From: Tigriopus japonicus
Lineage: Eukaryota; Arthropoda; Copepoda; Harpacticoida; Harpacticidae
Direction of reading: 5' to 3'
DNA: 64,000 bases
Assembly (NCBI GenBank): GCA_010645155.1
Contig: CM021320.1
Span: 4,525,590-4,589,589, forward strand
The translations under genes and the position numbers were made by a program. Below, piece after piece: positions 1-10,419 of the stretch (its first letter is position 1; each line of letters starts with the position of its first letter). The notes under the pieces were generated by a model, which searched no databases, was not told the origin of the DNA, and was given only the letters and a program-made list of their open reading frames with translations.

Positions 1-93
1 AAAATTGAAAATCGGTCAATTAGAAATGTGTCTAAAAGTCCTTTAAACGTGATGTGTGCGAATTAAATCCCCACCCGGTATTAAGGTCTGCAC

Positions 94-347
94 CAGGGTT
101 CGACGACAGCGAGCACATGTGATACCAGAGGTGGTTTTGGGTGGGCCCATGAGCAATGGGGAAATCCAAAATAGTGGGCCAGAGAGCCAGACATTTGTAG
201 CACATACTTCCCATGATTCCACATAGGGCCCATGAACAAGCATCGGTTTCGTGGGCCCCTGAACCTACCAACGTCTATTTGTTAGGCCCCAGACTACACA
301 TTGTCAAATTTGGTGGGCCTTGACCCAAAAGCAGTTGCTGACTCCTG
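94..347. mobile_element. hAT-like MITE, GGGCCC family, copy 1 (decayed)
   Basis: This 254-bp non-autonomous element has degenerate terminal inverted repeats related to CAGGGGTCGGCAACC. Its 8-bp flanks, GTCTGCAC (86-93) and GTCCACAC (348-355), match at 6 of 8 positions, as expected for an old hAT target duplication. The interior has many GGGCCC-type words and no coding capacity. It matches the copies at 4469, 21512 and 62238. Confidence 0.75.
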
Positions 348-355
348 GTCCACAC

Positions 356-1010
356 CCTATCGCCCCTCGTATTGTCATATTTAACCAAGGACATCCTTGT
401 ACTTAACATAAGGATATAAATTACCATGTCATACATATTGTAAGCAATATGAACAGACAATCGTCTTAAATAAAATCTATTCTTAATCTATTCTTAACAT
501 GATGACTTTTTATTTTAAATTTGACATGAACTTTTCATTGAAATTGTGAATAGTTATTGAAACAACTCGAAACACGCAGTATAAGTAACGTAGTTTGTAG
601 GCCCCCCAGAATGCATTTATTGACTGCTGACTAGTATTGAATATCACAGACATTTTATATTGAAATGACTAGGGGGAACGCACTCCAATTAGTACTTGGA
701 GTGAGGTGCATCAGTTATAGTTTACTGAAATTTGCAATTTTTTTTTACTTTATTATGCTATCGTTTCCATTTTGGCAAAATTAGTTCCACATCACGCTGT
801 TGCTGAAATAGCCATACAAAACATCACTCTACTGCATAAGAAATGCTAAACACACAAAATGTAGCAATGTACCAACAGTGAAAAAGATTTTCGCTGAATA
901 GCGTTACACTGGAATTCCTATATAAAATCAAACGGGAGGGGACAGTGACTACTTTTGAACGTGTGAAAATGCTTTAATGTCAATCCATTGCAGCTTACAG
1001 CCATCCACTC
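356..1010. other. No gene recognised
   Basis: AT-rich sequence without a convincing exon. The only structure I see is an 8-bp stem with a 7-nt loop at 681-703 (CACTCCAA/TTGGAGTG), of unknown meaning. The right part runs into the cuticle gene promoter. Confidence 0.4.
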
Positions 1011-1013
1011 TTG

Positions 1014-1051
1014 ACTATATATGAGCATCCACTCTCGAACCTCAATCAGTT
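1014..1051 (+). promoter_or_regulatory. Core promoter of cuticle gene 1 (TATA + Inr)
   Basis: A TATA box (CTATATATGA, 1014-1023) lies about 33 bp before the A of a TCAGT arthropod initiator (1046-1050). The ATG follows about 50 bp downstream. The same arrangement precedes the three other cuticle genes. Confidence 0.75.
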
Positions 1052-1098
1052 CTTGCAGAACCATCCCAGAGTTCACATTCAAAATCTAATTTACCACA

Positions 1099-1471
1099 AT
1101 GCAGGTAAAAACAAACGTTGCTAACAAAACTTAAAAACAGAGATTAAATTTTGACACATTTCTTCCAGCGAAATTTCGTCACAATTGCTGTTTCAATAGC
1201 GTTGCTTTTTGGAATTGTGAGTGCACAATATGGTGGAGGCCACGGAGGTCATGGAGGCCATGGAGGCCATGGAGGAGGTGGAGGAGGTCACTACTCCTTT
1301 GGCTACAAAGTCAATGATGGCTACAACAACTTTGGCCATTCTGAAACCCGAAGCGGTGGCTCCACCAAAGGCCAATACCATGTTAAACTTCCGGATGGCA
1401 AGCTCCAAACTGTCAATTATCACGCAGATGGTTATTCCGGATATGTGGCCAAAGTGAATCACGGATACTGA
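1099..1471 (+). CDS. Cuticle protein 1, RR/pro-resilin-like (2 exons)
   Basis: Secreted structural protein of the exoskeleton, expected to bind chitin. Exons are 1099-1104 (codons M-Q only) and 1169-1471, split by a 64-bp phase-0 GT-AG intron, giving 102 aa. Residues 3-21 form a hydrophobic signal peptide ending VSA|QY. Residues 24-43 are Gly/His repeats (GGH). Residues 44-102 are the Rebers-Riddiford-type chitin-binding domain with the core YHVKLPDGKLQTVNYHADGY and then SGYVAKV. The ATG at 1099 is chosen because the two-codon first exon recurs in all four paralogues and sits correctly behind the TATA/Inr. A polyadenylation signal is at 1573. The 3' UTR shares a TTGCTGG.CAAAAAA motif (about 1499-1515) with its paralogues. 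It differs from them at one C-terminal residue (VNHGY instead of VSHGY). Family assignment is firm; the exact cuticle type is inferred. Confidence 0.9.
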
Positions 1472-1572
1472 TTGTCAATTGTCAGTATGTTTGAAAAATT
1501 GCTGGTCAAAAAAGAATAACATTTGTTAAAATATTCTTGAAGAGAACAAAAAACATATTTCATTCACATTTT

Positions 1573-1578
1573 AATAAA
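1573..1578 (+). promoter_or_regulatory. Polyadenylation signal of cuticle gene 1
   Basis: AATAAA about 100 bp after the stop codon of the cuticle gene, with no competing signal between. Confidence 0.6.
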
Positions 1579-1579
1579 G

Positions 1580-4468
1580 ACTTGGTTTTAAATTTGATAT
1601 AATGATTGGGCAAAGGAGTTGTGGTAAAGAAAAAGTGTTGGTCTTCAGGGTTGGTATTGCAGTTTTGGACATGTTGGCCACCCTCGCTCATCAAATGTGT
1701 GCAAATTGCGGCGTCCAAAAATCACAAATGAAGTAAGCGAGTAAAAAATTTTCTCCATCATATTTTTCCTTTTTTTCCTTTTAATCTTTTTAGATCAGTG
1801 CTGATAAATACTACTTTGAAAAGAATGAAAAACGGAAAAAACGTGTCAGAAAAAACTTAGAAACCTGACATGTTTCTTTTTAATCTGTAATCCCTTTCTT
1901 TTTGTTTGGAACATACTAAATGCTTAAAGACGATTACAAAATTTAACAAACTTGATAGCGATCTACATAGTGTGCAAATTCCATGAAAATGAAGTATCTA
2001 GCTAGTACTTTTTAATTGTTGGTTTTGGATTTTCTACTTACGCTACAAGGAATGCGATTTCCAGTAAAGCAGATAAATCAAATAAAGAATTTATACAAAT
2101 AAAATGTATACGAAATTTGATCTACCAACGAGTTACTGTTGGCAGATCTGTATAACCGATGAAAAGTGGGTTGATCAGGAAAAGTGTTTAAAATCTATCT
2201 AACGTGGCCTAAAAAGCTGTTAAAAGATCAGCTCCTACATATTTTCGATGATGTCTAACGGGCAAAAGATTGAACAATGTGGGTGAGGCATGGTGTAGTG
2301 CGTACTGCGTCGGTTTGTCAGGGGTTCGATTCCCACTTACTGCCACCCTCTAAACTCAATCAACTCTTTGGAGTCAAAATTTAGCATTGAACCGTCTTTC
2401 AATGCAAGCAACTACAAATATTTTGGCACGTTGAAGTAGACCTAGCTGATTGCGGGCCGGCGCGAGAGCGCTTAAAATTTTAAAACAAGGCTCCGAGTGA
2501 ATGCTGTTCATAGTTCATACCCTCGTTGATGGTGGTGAAAAATCGGGCCAAATTTTGACGTATTTCATTAAAATGGGTTTATGGAGGCTCCCAATTAGAG
2601 AAAAAGGCCAATCTGACTTTAAGCTATGTATTGGGTAGCCATAGAAATCAGCAGAAAAACAAAAAAATCTTAAAATAAACATTTTCTTAGACGATAGTTA
2701 TGAACAAACATTGGATCTGATGAAGGCTTTCAAGAGATAAAACCAAGCACCACATAATGAAATTGATGTAAAGGCGATTGCTTGTTCGCCTATTCTAATT
2801 TGGTAATGTTTTCTTACCATATTCAATACTTGAGATTTGCAATGTGCCATGTTAAAATTTGACTGAGTGGGATATGTTGATGAGATACTTATGGTATCAG
2901 GATCATGAAGTGGGCAAGGAACAAAAGCACAGGAAAGAGAAGAAAAAGCTTAGCTTTTACAAACTTAGACAAATGTACAAAATAGAATGACAACTTGCTG
3001 AAACTTCCGTCATATTTCTGTGTCGTCATTAATGAAGAAACAATTTGTTGGTTTCAATATACTTTTTCATCATTTGTGCAATTTAAATCTAAATCTGTGC
3101 TTTGTGGCCGGGACTACAACTTTAAAGTTCATTTTTTTTGTAAAGATGGCCTTTGAATAACATGTTGTTTCATTTTCCTTGGGCTACAACTTATGATTTA
3201 GTTACTACGGTTGGGAGGCTAACAATGGTGCCATGATGCCTTATCAATGCAATTCAAAGAAACAAAGATGAGTTGTAACTTTTAATACCAATTGTGTGCA
3301 ATCTTTTGGATGAAAATATAAATAAAGAAAATAAAGATCCTGGTGTATTATACAATTGTATGATAACATGCATTTTGAGAACGATTTAATAGCAACAAAG
3401 TTAGATATTAAGCGTGAACGTCATGTACTGCAAGTACCACATCCGTTATGTTGACATATTTAACAATTCTAAATGAGTAAGAACAAGAATATTATGTTAG
3501 AGTTGACATTTTGTTAATGTTGCTAAGTTAACATGACATGCCTTAATTAAAAAACGTGAACTAAGATTCTTAGGATAAAGATTACACTAAAGAAAATTTA
3601 ATTTTGCGAAAATGTGCTCTCTAATATTGGAATTCTCATTTAATGTTTAGCTCCAAATAATTACAACACCATGAATGATTATGTAGATTAAATTGAAATA
3701 CACTAAGGAACACTCCCTCCCCACTATATTTGTACAAGAGAAATGAAGATTCTTTTGTATTTTGGTCTGGAAGTAGTTTAGATAGTTTTTTCACCACATC
3801 ATTTAAATTTCATTTTTTCAATTATCATAATAGAAAAGTACAGCGATTTCTTTTGCATGACTATATCCTGGGCATTTTATTTCTAAGCCCATTGCTCTGT
3901 CATCTGAACTTGTTTTGGATATACAAAAGCCATATGTGTACTAAGATACAACTCTCGTGTTCAAGAGGGAACAGCATTTGAGATTTGTTGACAAGCCTCG
4001 AACGAGGGCAGCTGACTAGCGGATTTTTGTAAACATCTTTGATGCGCTTGCCAATACCATTGTCAGCCAAAAAAGGGCCGGGAGCGGAAATATTCCTCCA
4101 TAGAACACCCTTTATCAGTGATGTGTTGACTCCTTGGTAAAAAACAAAACCAAAAAATTGAACAATGAAGGAGCCAGATAAAAGAGAGGGGAGGACTTCA
4201 TTGCTCGGCAAAATTTTTCTCATGTTTTAACTAGTACGGATTTCGTTGGATTTCGAGCTGCCTACAAAGCACAAGTGAAACCTTTACGATCACTACAGTT
4301 GACATCAATACCAACAATAAAAGGACAGAGCCCATGAATGATCTTGAAAAAAAGACGGTAAAATATCCAAAAAGTCGGGGGAAAAAATTAACAAAATGAA
4401 ATCGGTGAAAATTTAGGCCTATAGGGACTTTCGTGCTCATTTTTTTGCAGCACATTAAGCATCTAGAG
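1580..4468. other. Intergenic, no gene recognised
   Basis: AT-rich sequence with short chance reading frames only. It holds one tRNA-like SINE head (2282-2345). Nothing else was recognised. Confidence 0.4.
2282..2345 (+). repeat. tRNA-like SINE head
   Basis: The segment has an A-box-like TGGTGTAGTGCG and a strong B box GGTTCGATTCC at tRNA-like spacing. A full cloverleaf with paired acceptor arms is not evident, so this is called a tRNA-derived SINE relic rather than a tRNA gene. Confidence 0.45.
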
Positions 4469-4718
4469 CAGGGGTAGGCAACCGGTGGGCGGCGGTCTAA
4501 ATGTGGGCCCAAGGGTGGTTTTCGGTGGGTCCAGGATCTATGGGGAAAGTCTAAAATTGTGGGTCCAAGAGACATCCATAGTGCTGTGCAATTGGGCCCA
4601 AAGTTCTTCTATCGTTAATTTGGGAGCCTCTAAACCTGCCAACGTCAAAAAAGTGGGCCCAAACCAACACGTAATCAAATTTGGTGGGCCAAGACCCAAA
4701 AGTGGTTGCCGACCCCTG
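4469..4718. mobile_element. hAT-like MITE, GGGCCC family, copy 2
   Basis: 250 bp. It starts CAGGGGTAGGCAACC and ends GGTTGCCGACCCCTG. The flanks ATCTAGAG (4461-4468) and ATCTGGAG (4719-4726) match at 7 of 8 positions and have the central TA typical of Buster-type hAT insertions. The interior is a series of GGGCCC words; there is no transposase. Confidence 0.88.
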
Positions 4719-5282
4719 ATCTGGAGCCTATTTCAGTCAATGGTTGTAAAAGAATGATTTTTATATGAAAAACAGCCTCTTCCAAAAGTATTTACCAATA
4801 AAATGACAAGAATTCAGTTATGAATTTGGAGATGCTCGAATTTCTAAAAGGAAAGTAAACTTTAACTTTTTCCTAAACTTAATCGTAGAAAATCAAAAAG
4901 TGATAAGAAATTTCAAATTATAGTTGAAAAATCACATTTTCAGAAAATTCTGCACGAAGAGTTGGAAATATCGCTCAAAATCACGAACCAGTGAAAATGC
5001 TCAAAAATATTTCAAATTTTGATTGAAATGTAATTTTTTCTGTGCTCCATTCATCATTAACATTAGAATATGCAAAGAAATTCAACCAATGCCTATGCAA
5101 TGGCTTCTTTGGAGTTCCCCGGTGTGGCAACATTATCAAATGTCTACTGTGTGTCTCAATATGAGTACCACAACAGTTGTCCCAAATAAACCCATTTAGG
5201 CTCCTAAGTGTCCTAAAACCGCTTAAATTAAACAAGCATTTTATTTTTTGTCCAGCAAATAGTGTCCCAATTATTTTTGCAA

Positions 5283-5680
5283 TCAGTATCCATGGCTCAC
5301 TTTGGCCACGTATCCGGAATAACCATCCGCGTGATAATTGACAGTTTGGAGCTTGCCATCCGGAAGTTTAACATGGTATTGGCCTTTGGTGGAGCCACCA
5401 CTTCGGGTTTCTGAATGGCCAAAGTTGTTATATCCATCATTGACCTTATAGCCAAAGGAGTAGTGTCCTCCACCTCCTCCTCCTCCACCACCTCCACCAT
5501 ATCCTCCTCCATGGCCTCCATGACCGCCGTGGCCTCCACCATATTGTGCACTCACAATACCAACCATGAGTGCAAGGGAAAGGAAAACGAAGCCTATGAT
5601 TTGAGACCACTGCAGGCAGAATTTAAAGGTAAACTTTATAGATAACAACTTTCAGGACTTGAATTAGCTTTTACCTGCAT
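5283..5680 (-). CDS. Cuticle protein 2, RR/pro-resilin-like (2 exons)
   Basis: Secreted chitin-binding cuticle protein of 110 aa. Exon 1 is 5675-5680 (M-Q) and exon 2 is 5283-5609, separated by a 65-bp phase-0 GT-AG intron. The signal peptide runs through WSQIIGFVFLSLALMVGIVSA. It is followed by a longer Gly tract than in gene 1 (GGGYGGGG type) and the same C-terminal domain. The domain is identical in protein sequence to genes 3 and 4. The gene, its intron and about 170 bp upstream are nearly identical to the copy at 9886-10262, so these two arose by a roughly 550-bp duplication. AATAAA (minus strand) is at 5240-5245. Confidence 0.9.
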
Positions 5681-5731
5681 TTTACGTAAATATTATTTTT
5701 TTAGTGTCAACACAAAGGAGGTGCAACAGAC

Positions 5732-5766
5732 ACTGATGGTTGCTCTCATTGGAATGAATTTATATA
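5732..5766 (-). promoter_or_regulatory. Core promoter of cuticle gene 2 (TATA + Inr)
   Basis: On the minus strand TATATAAA (5759-5766) lies 32 bp before the A of a TCAGT initiator (5732-5736). Confidence 0.75.
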
Positions 5767-5989
5767 GCAAACGGAAGGCTTCGACAATTTCTGGTTTGCA
5801 AGCGGATGACATTTTGAATTTTCTCGCGTACTGCTTTTGGCTTTTGGTACTCTCAATAACGACACTATTGTTAGAAGGGGATGGGCAGAATGGTTCAAAT
5901 TTTTGCTTTTTTTTCTACGCCTTTTTTAGGCTTTATAGCCGGATTGGGTACAAATCCGAGGGACTTCTTTTGGAACCATTTGAAATTTC

Positions 5990-6290
5990 CTCCAGACCTT
6001 GACTAGATTTATTTACTAATTGGTCAGTTGTCTTGAAAACATTTAAACGGGATACTACCTTAAAATAAACCTTTTGATGAGAGGTCGGTGTAGGTCTCAA
6101 ATCTAACACTTTAAGATTGTCGATATCGTGAGAGAGTGCGTCAATAGTAACTTGTCCGATAGAGCTAAAGTCCGAGTTAAAAGCTGCTACCAATTGCTGC
6201 TTATCAGTTATTTTTGTTCTGTCAATTGAAAGTGATACTGGATCACCCGTTTTGCTGTTGAAAATAGCCAAATAGGGTCTCTCCACCTTT
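5990..6290 (-). pseudogene. LINE ORF2 fragment (pre-RT region)
   Basis: Minus-strand translation includes VYFKVVSRLNVFKTTDQLVN, which aligns with the linker just before the reverse transcriptase domain of the intact LINE at 55.5-58.6 kb. It is closer still in DNA to the fragment at 63.84-64.0 kb. The coding similarity fades after EISN, and no RT motifs follow. It is a short dead fragment downstream of the cuticle gene 2 promoter duplication. Confidence 0.75.
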
Positions 6291-6379
6291 CCAGATCTTT
6301 TCGCCTTTCAACTGATTTAGGCCGTAAATATTAATTTTAGATTTTCCCTTTCCTGTGACTTTTGAATTAGAGGACCCTC

Positions 6380-6475
6380 ATTTATATATTGTTTATTGTT
6401 TATTGGCCTTATTGTTTATTATTAATAATATTGTTATTATATTGTTTATTATATTATATATAATATTTTAGTTTG
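6380..6475. repeat. AT-rich low-complexity tract
   Basis: Repeats of TTGTTTATTA and TATATAAT; no coding content. Confidence 0.7.
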
Positions 6476-6910
6476 CAACATCTTTCTTGCACAAAATAAA
6501 TAGTGTCAGAAAATATTTTCTTTTTGGAGTGAACTTGCAGAGTCAACTTGGTCATGGGTAGGGCTCGGATAAAGTTGCTCAATCCAACTTGCACCAAAAA
6601 AATGCAACTTTTGGCTATTTTAATAAACAACAACTTTGGCAGTTTTTGCCTCGATCACTGAAATTTTCTGGGATTTTGCTCGAAATACACGTTCCATCCG
6701 TACTTTTTCCACAGAAACCCACAGATGCGAGATACGTGCCTATTTTGGAGGATAATTTTCACAAGTAGCTGACCAAAGGTAGCCAGAATGATACTGAAAG
6801 TTGCAACGATTATTCCCCTATGCACGTCCAAACCAAAATGCGATTCTACATTAACATGGACTGACCCTTAAATACTATGTACTACAACTCCTTTTAAGTG
6901 GACAGAGTCA

Positions 6911-7065
6911 TAGATTTCTTGACACTGGATGGCGGACGACCGCTTGGTTGGTTGGAAAAACAGTACAATAAACCGGTTTGTGATCAATTCCCAGGAGACT
7001 GTTCAATGTACTAGTTTACCAACCAAGCGGTCGGCCGTACGACATCCAGTAGTCAAGATATCTAT
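6911..7065. mobile_element. Small MITE with long TIRs and 10-bp TSD (Mutator-like)
   Basis: 155 bp with about 45-50-bp imperfect inverted repeats (TAGAT.TCTTGAC, then CTGGATG and GACCGCTTGGTTGGT). It is flanked by an exact 10-bp direct repeat GACAGAGTCA (6901-6910 and 7066-7075). A 9-11-bp target duplication with long TIRs is the pattern of Mutator-like elements; that assignment is inferred. Confidence 0.7.
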
Positions 7066-7075
7066 GACAGAGTCA

Positions 7076-8863
7076 ATTGAGGTTGTACAATGAAAAACGA
7101 CTTTGCTCAGTAAAACAGATTGCAAAAGAGCACTCCGAGTCAACTGCAAAAGCTTTTTCAGGACCTCTTCAAATCATTTTTTCAATACTAGAAAAAATTG
7201 TGCAAAACAAAATTACATTCTTAAATCCAAAGTTTAAAGAAGATCGAAACTCAAGACTACAAAGCATTGAGACGAAAAATTGGCAAATTTTGATATTTTT
7301 AGGCCAGAAAATATCAAGTTTTAAACATATTTCGTCAAAAAATATCGCAACTTTAAACCAAAAAAGCAGCAAATTTTCAGTCCATCATCAGGTAATGTGT
7401 TAGCTACATTTGGTTTGGTATAAAAGCCTATCACGACTTATCAATGAGATGGGAACTTCAGACGTGCAAAGTAATGCGCATTTGAGATGCACTTGTAACG
7501 AGATAGTTGAGTCGTACGGTAGTAAAGTGATTTTGATTTGTGGGGAAGAAAAGTAAGTTGTAGGGCAATAACATTTTGGACTTGACCTCCATGGGCTTGG
7601 AGTAAGTCTCATAAAAGGAGAAGGAGGTCAATAAAAAGTATTTCTGTCCTGCTGATGGCTTTCACACAATTAGAAATTCTTGGCTTGCAATACTTTTTTG
7701 TTTCATAATCACAATAGCGCAGTAGCTGAACAAACACACATTCAAAATTGGAAGATAAATCAACGATAAATGAAAGTCCCGAATTGGGGGGAAAACTTTC
7801 AGATGAGAATAATTCTAAAATCAAAAGACTTTGCCCTTGCTTTGCCTCCATCTAGTGACACATTAAGAAGTTTCAATTTGATTTTTCTTCATTTTTTAAG
7901 GATAAACTTTGTTTCGCACTTTTGTGAGATTTTCTACAACGTAATTTCACTATTGTAACCCGTTTTTATTCGAATTGTTTCAACATAATTAGGAGTTTTA
8001 TGAAAGCTTAAAAATTTTGCACTAGATGGAGACAAAACAAGGGCAAAGCTTCCAAAAATCAGTGTTATACTCGTCTTAATCTTGTTGCCAGAACCGCAAC
8101 TAATTTGTTAAGAGAAATTTCTCCTCATATTTCGAGTGCATTTGAGGTCAGCTATGATACTGTTGTGTTTGAGAACTGCTAAATCGTAGTGCATGACCAT
8201 AAATTGGCGGAAAAATCACACGGAAACACCCAAATTTGATTTTACCGCCAAATGGTCCTGATCGTCGCTTCAGGTCTTCAATGAAGACCAACTTGGCGTC
8301 TTCAAAAAACGTGACAAGGCAATCATTTTGAGGGCAAGAGATGACACTCCAAGCACTCAGGGGTGTTTTTTTTAAATCGTTCGTTGTAGATTGACCATAT
8401 TTTGCTCAAATTTTCAGGAAATAGTTTTTCCTACCCTAATAATCGGGAAAATAATTCAATTTTCTTTAAACCAGCAAAATATTTCATATGAGGAAAAACG
8501 GGGAAAATGAATCATATTTTAAAATTTATAGTTCCTGGCCCTACTTATAGAGTTTCACGATTCGGCCCCGATTCACGACATCTGGTGGCAGAATGCGCAA
8601 AACCGTTGGTGTAAAAGTTCAAAAATAGTAAAGCCATATTACTAAGTTTGAAGGGCTCTCATCCCACCCCAGGGCTTTGAAATAACCGGCCATTAGGTGA
8701 AAATTATAGAAGATTGTACTGAAATTTGATGTCAACATTTTAAAATATCATATATTTGACTTCTTACAATGTTATTGGAAGTTTCAAGTACTAACTTTAA
8801 GATCTACTATCAGTCACCCTTAAGAGAAAAGTAGAAGCCCCCCTTTTCCCTACTTTTTAATGA
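7076..8863. other. Intergenic, no gene recognised
   Basis: AT-rich, short chance ORFs only. Around 8575-8640 (TCTGGTGGC.GAATGC) there is a short match to 26945-27000, part of a dispersed repeat. Confidence 0.35.
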
Positions 8864-8870
8864 CTCAGAG

Positions 8871-9327
8871 CAAGAAGCACGAAAATCATGGAGTGGGAGG
8901 CTAGCAATGAGCAATGATAATTATGATTTCCAGCAGAAACGAACCATTTGCGTTCTTCTGCAAATGAGACCTGGCTTGCATTGAGAAGAAAACGTATTTC
9001 AAATTTCAGCCCAATCGAATGCCGGAGTGAAAAGTTATGCCTTCTAAAACTCATGCATTGAAGAGAGCATAGAATGAATGAACTCGCCCTTTTGTGGTAA
9101 AACGATTACTACAAAAGGGCTAGTTCATTTATTCTCGGTAGGATTTGCACTGAACTTTGAGTGAGCATAACTTTTGTCTCAGACGTTCAATTGAGCTGAA
9201 AATTGAAATACGTATTCTTGTCAACATATGCAAGGTCTCATTTGCAGAAGAACGTAATTGAATTGTTCTTACTGGATATCATTATTCTCATTGCCAGCCT
9301 CCCACTCCATGATTCCAGTGCTCCTTG
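8871..9327. mobile_element. Palindromic element, 7-bp TSD family, copy A
   Basis: 457 bp forming one imperfect palindrome. It starts CAAGAAGCAC and ends GTGCTCCTTG, and both arms carry the motif GGAGTGGGAGGCTAGCAATG or its complement. The centre is a hairpin of CCCTTTTGT...ACAAAAGGG. Exact 7-bp direct repeats CTCAGAG flank it (8864-8870, 9328-9334). No coding capacity. Related copies are at 45377, 47243 and, partially, 29776. Confidence 0.85.
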
Positions 9328-9660
9328 CTCAGAGTGATCATTTTCAGACACACTCAAAAAGGGGAGGGATGTAACTTTTAGTACTATGCTTTTTTTCATT
9401 CGTGTGACAAACTGAAACAATATTAGTTAATCTTTAGAACAATAAATTTCAAGTTTGAGTTATGCGTTGCACAATGAAATGTAAAAGATAAGCCAAAAGT
9501 TTGTCAACGGCTCTTAGAAGGTGCAAGAACATAGAACATAAAATGGCTCTCTTAGTACTCATAAGAACTACAAATTTGAACTCTGAATGTCTATATTCAA
9601 TATGTCGAGATCGCCTTGCATCCGTATACGTATCCGAAACAGTTCAAATGAAAAAGGCTT

Positions 9661-9762
9661 TTTATTTTTAGTCCAGCAATACTTTTGCAATCAGTCTCCA
9701 TGGCTCACTTTGGCCACATATCCAGAATAACTATCCCGTGATAATAGTTTGGAGCTTATGGA
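9661..9762 (-). pseudogene. Cuticle gene 3' fragment
   Basis: About 100 bp matching the last codons and start of the 3' UTR of the cuticle genes. It has the stop-proximal codons, the ATATCC.GAATAAC block and the TTGCTGGAC 3' UTR motif, then diverges. The stop-adjacent codon is altered and the remaining gene body is missing. It lies about 120 bp from functional gene 3 and is probably a relic of another tandem copy. Confidence 0.8.
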
Positions 9763-9885
9763 AACATTTAAAGGCCTGTACTAGTAAAATGAGAAACTTA
9801 TAGGCATTTATTTTCTATTTGTCTTAGAGCATATTACGCTAAATGTATTCTTGTCCAGCAAAACTTGACACGGTAATTTCTGCTC

Positions 9886-10262
9886 TCAGTATCCGTGGCT
9901 CACTTTGGCCACGTATCCGGAATAACCATCCGCGTGATAATTGACAGTTTGGAGCTTGCCATCCGGAAGCTTAACGTGGTATTGACCTTTGGTGGAGCCA
10001 CCGCTTCGGGTTTCAGAATGACCAAAGTTGTTGTATCCATCATTGACTTTGTAGCCAAAGGAGTAGTGTCCTCCTCCACCACCTCCTCCTCCATGGCCTC
10101 CATGGCCTCCATGGCCTCCACCATATTGTGCACTCACAATACCAACCATGAGTGCAAGGGAAAGGAAAACGAAGCCTATGATTTGAGACCACTGCAGGCA
10201 GAATTTAAAGGTAAACTTTATAGATAACAACTGTCAGGACTTGAATTAGCTTTTACCTGCAT
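9886..10262 (-). CDS. Cuticle protein 3, RR/pro-resilin-like (2 exons)
   Basis: Secreted chitin-binding cuticle protein of 103 aa. Exon 1 is 10257-10262 (M-Q) and exon 2 is 9886-10191, with a 65-bp phase-0 intron almost identical to that of gene 2. The signal peptide is the same as in gene 2. The Gly/His tract is shorter (GGH repeats then eight Gly). The C-terminal 60 residues are identical to genes 2 and 4. Promoter, intron and exon similarity show a recent duplication of gene 2, or gene conversion. Confidence 0.9.
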
Positions 10263-10313
10263 TGTACGTAAATATTATGTTTTTAGTGTGAACACAAAGG
10301 AGGTGCAACAGAC

Positions 10314-10348
10314 ACTGATGATTGCTCTCATTGGAATGAGTTTATATA
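10314..10348 (-). promoter_or_regulatory. Core promoter of cuticle gene 3 (TATA + Inr)
   Basis: Minus-strand TATATAAA at 10341-10348 and TCAGT initiator at 10314-10318, 32 bp apart as in gene 2. Confidence 0.75.
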
Positions 10349-10419
10349 GTAAACGGAAGGCTTTGACAGTTTCTGGTTTGTAAGGGGATGACATTTTGCA
10401 TTTTCTGGCGTACTCTTGT

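Noticed and set aside
1193..1462. Long antisense and +2 frames overlapping cuticle exons (also at 5297, 5415, 9895, 28753)
   Set aside because: Shadows of the Gly/His-repeat coding sequence; they recur only because the exons are conserved.
2282..2345. Candidate functional tRNA gene
   Set aside because: Good B box but no convincing acceptor and anticodon stem pairing; better explained as a SINE relic.
3900..4223. 107-codon minus-strand frame
   Set aside because: No signal, domain or codon pattern; adjacent frame beyond it runs into a MITE.
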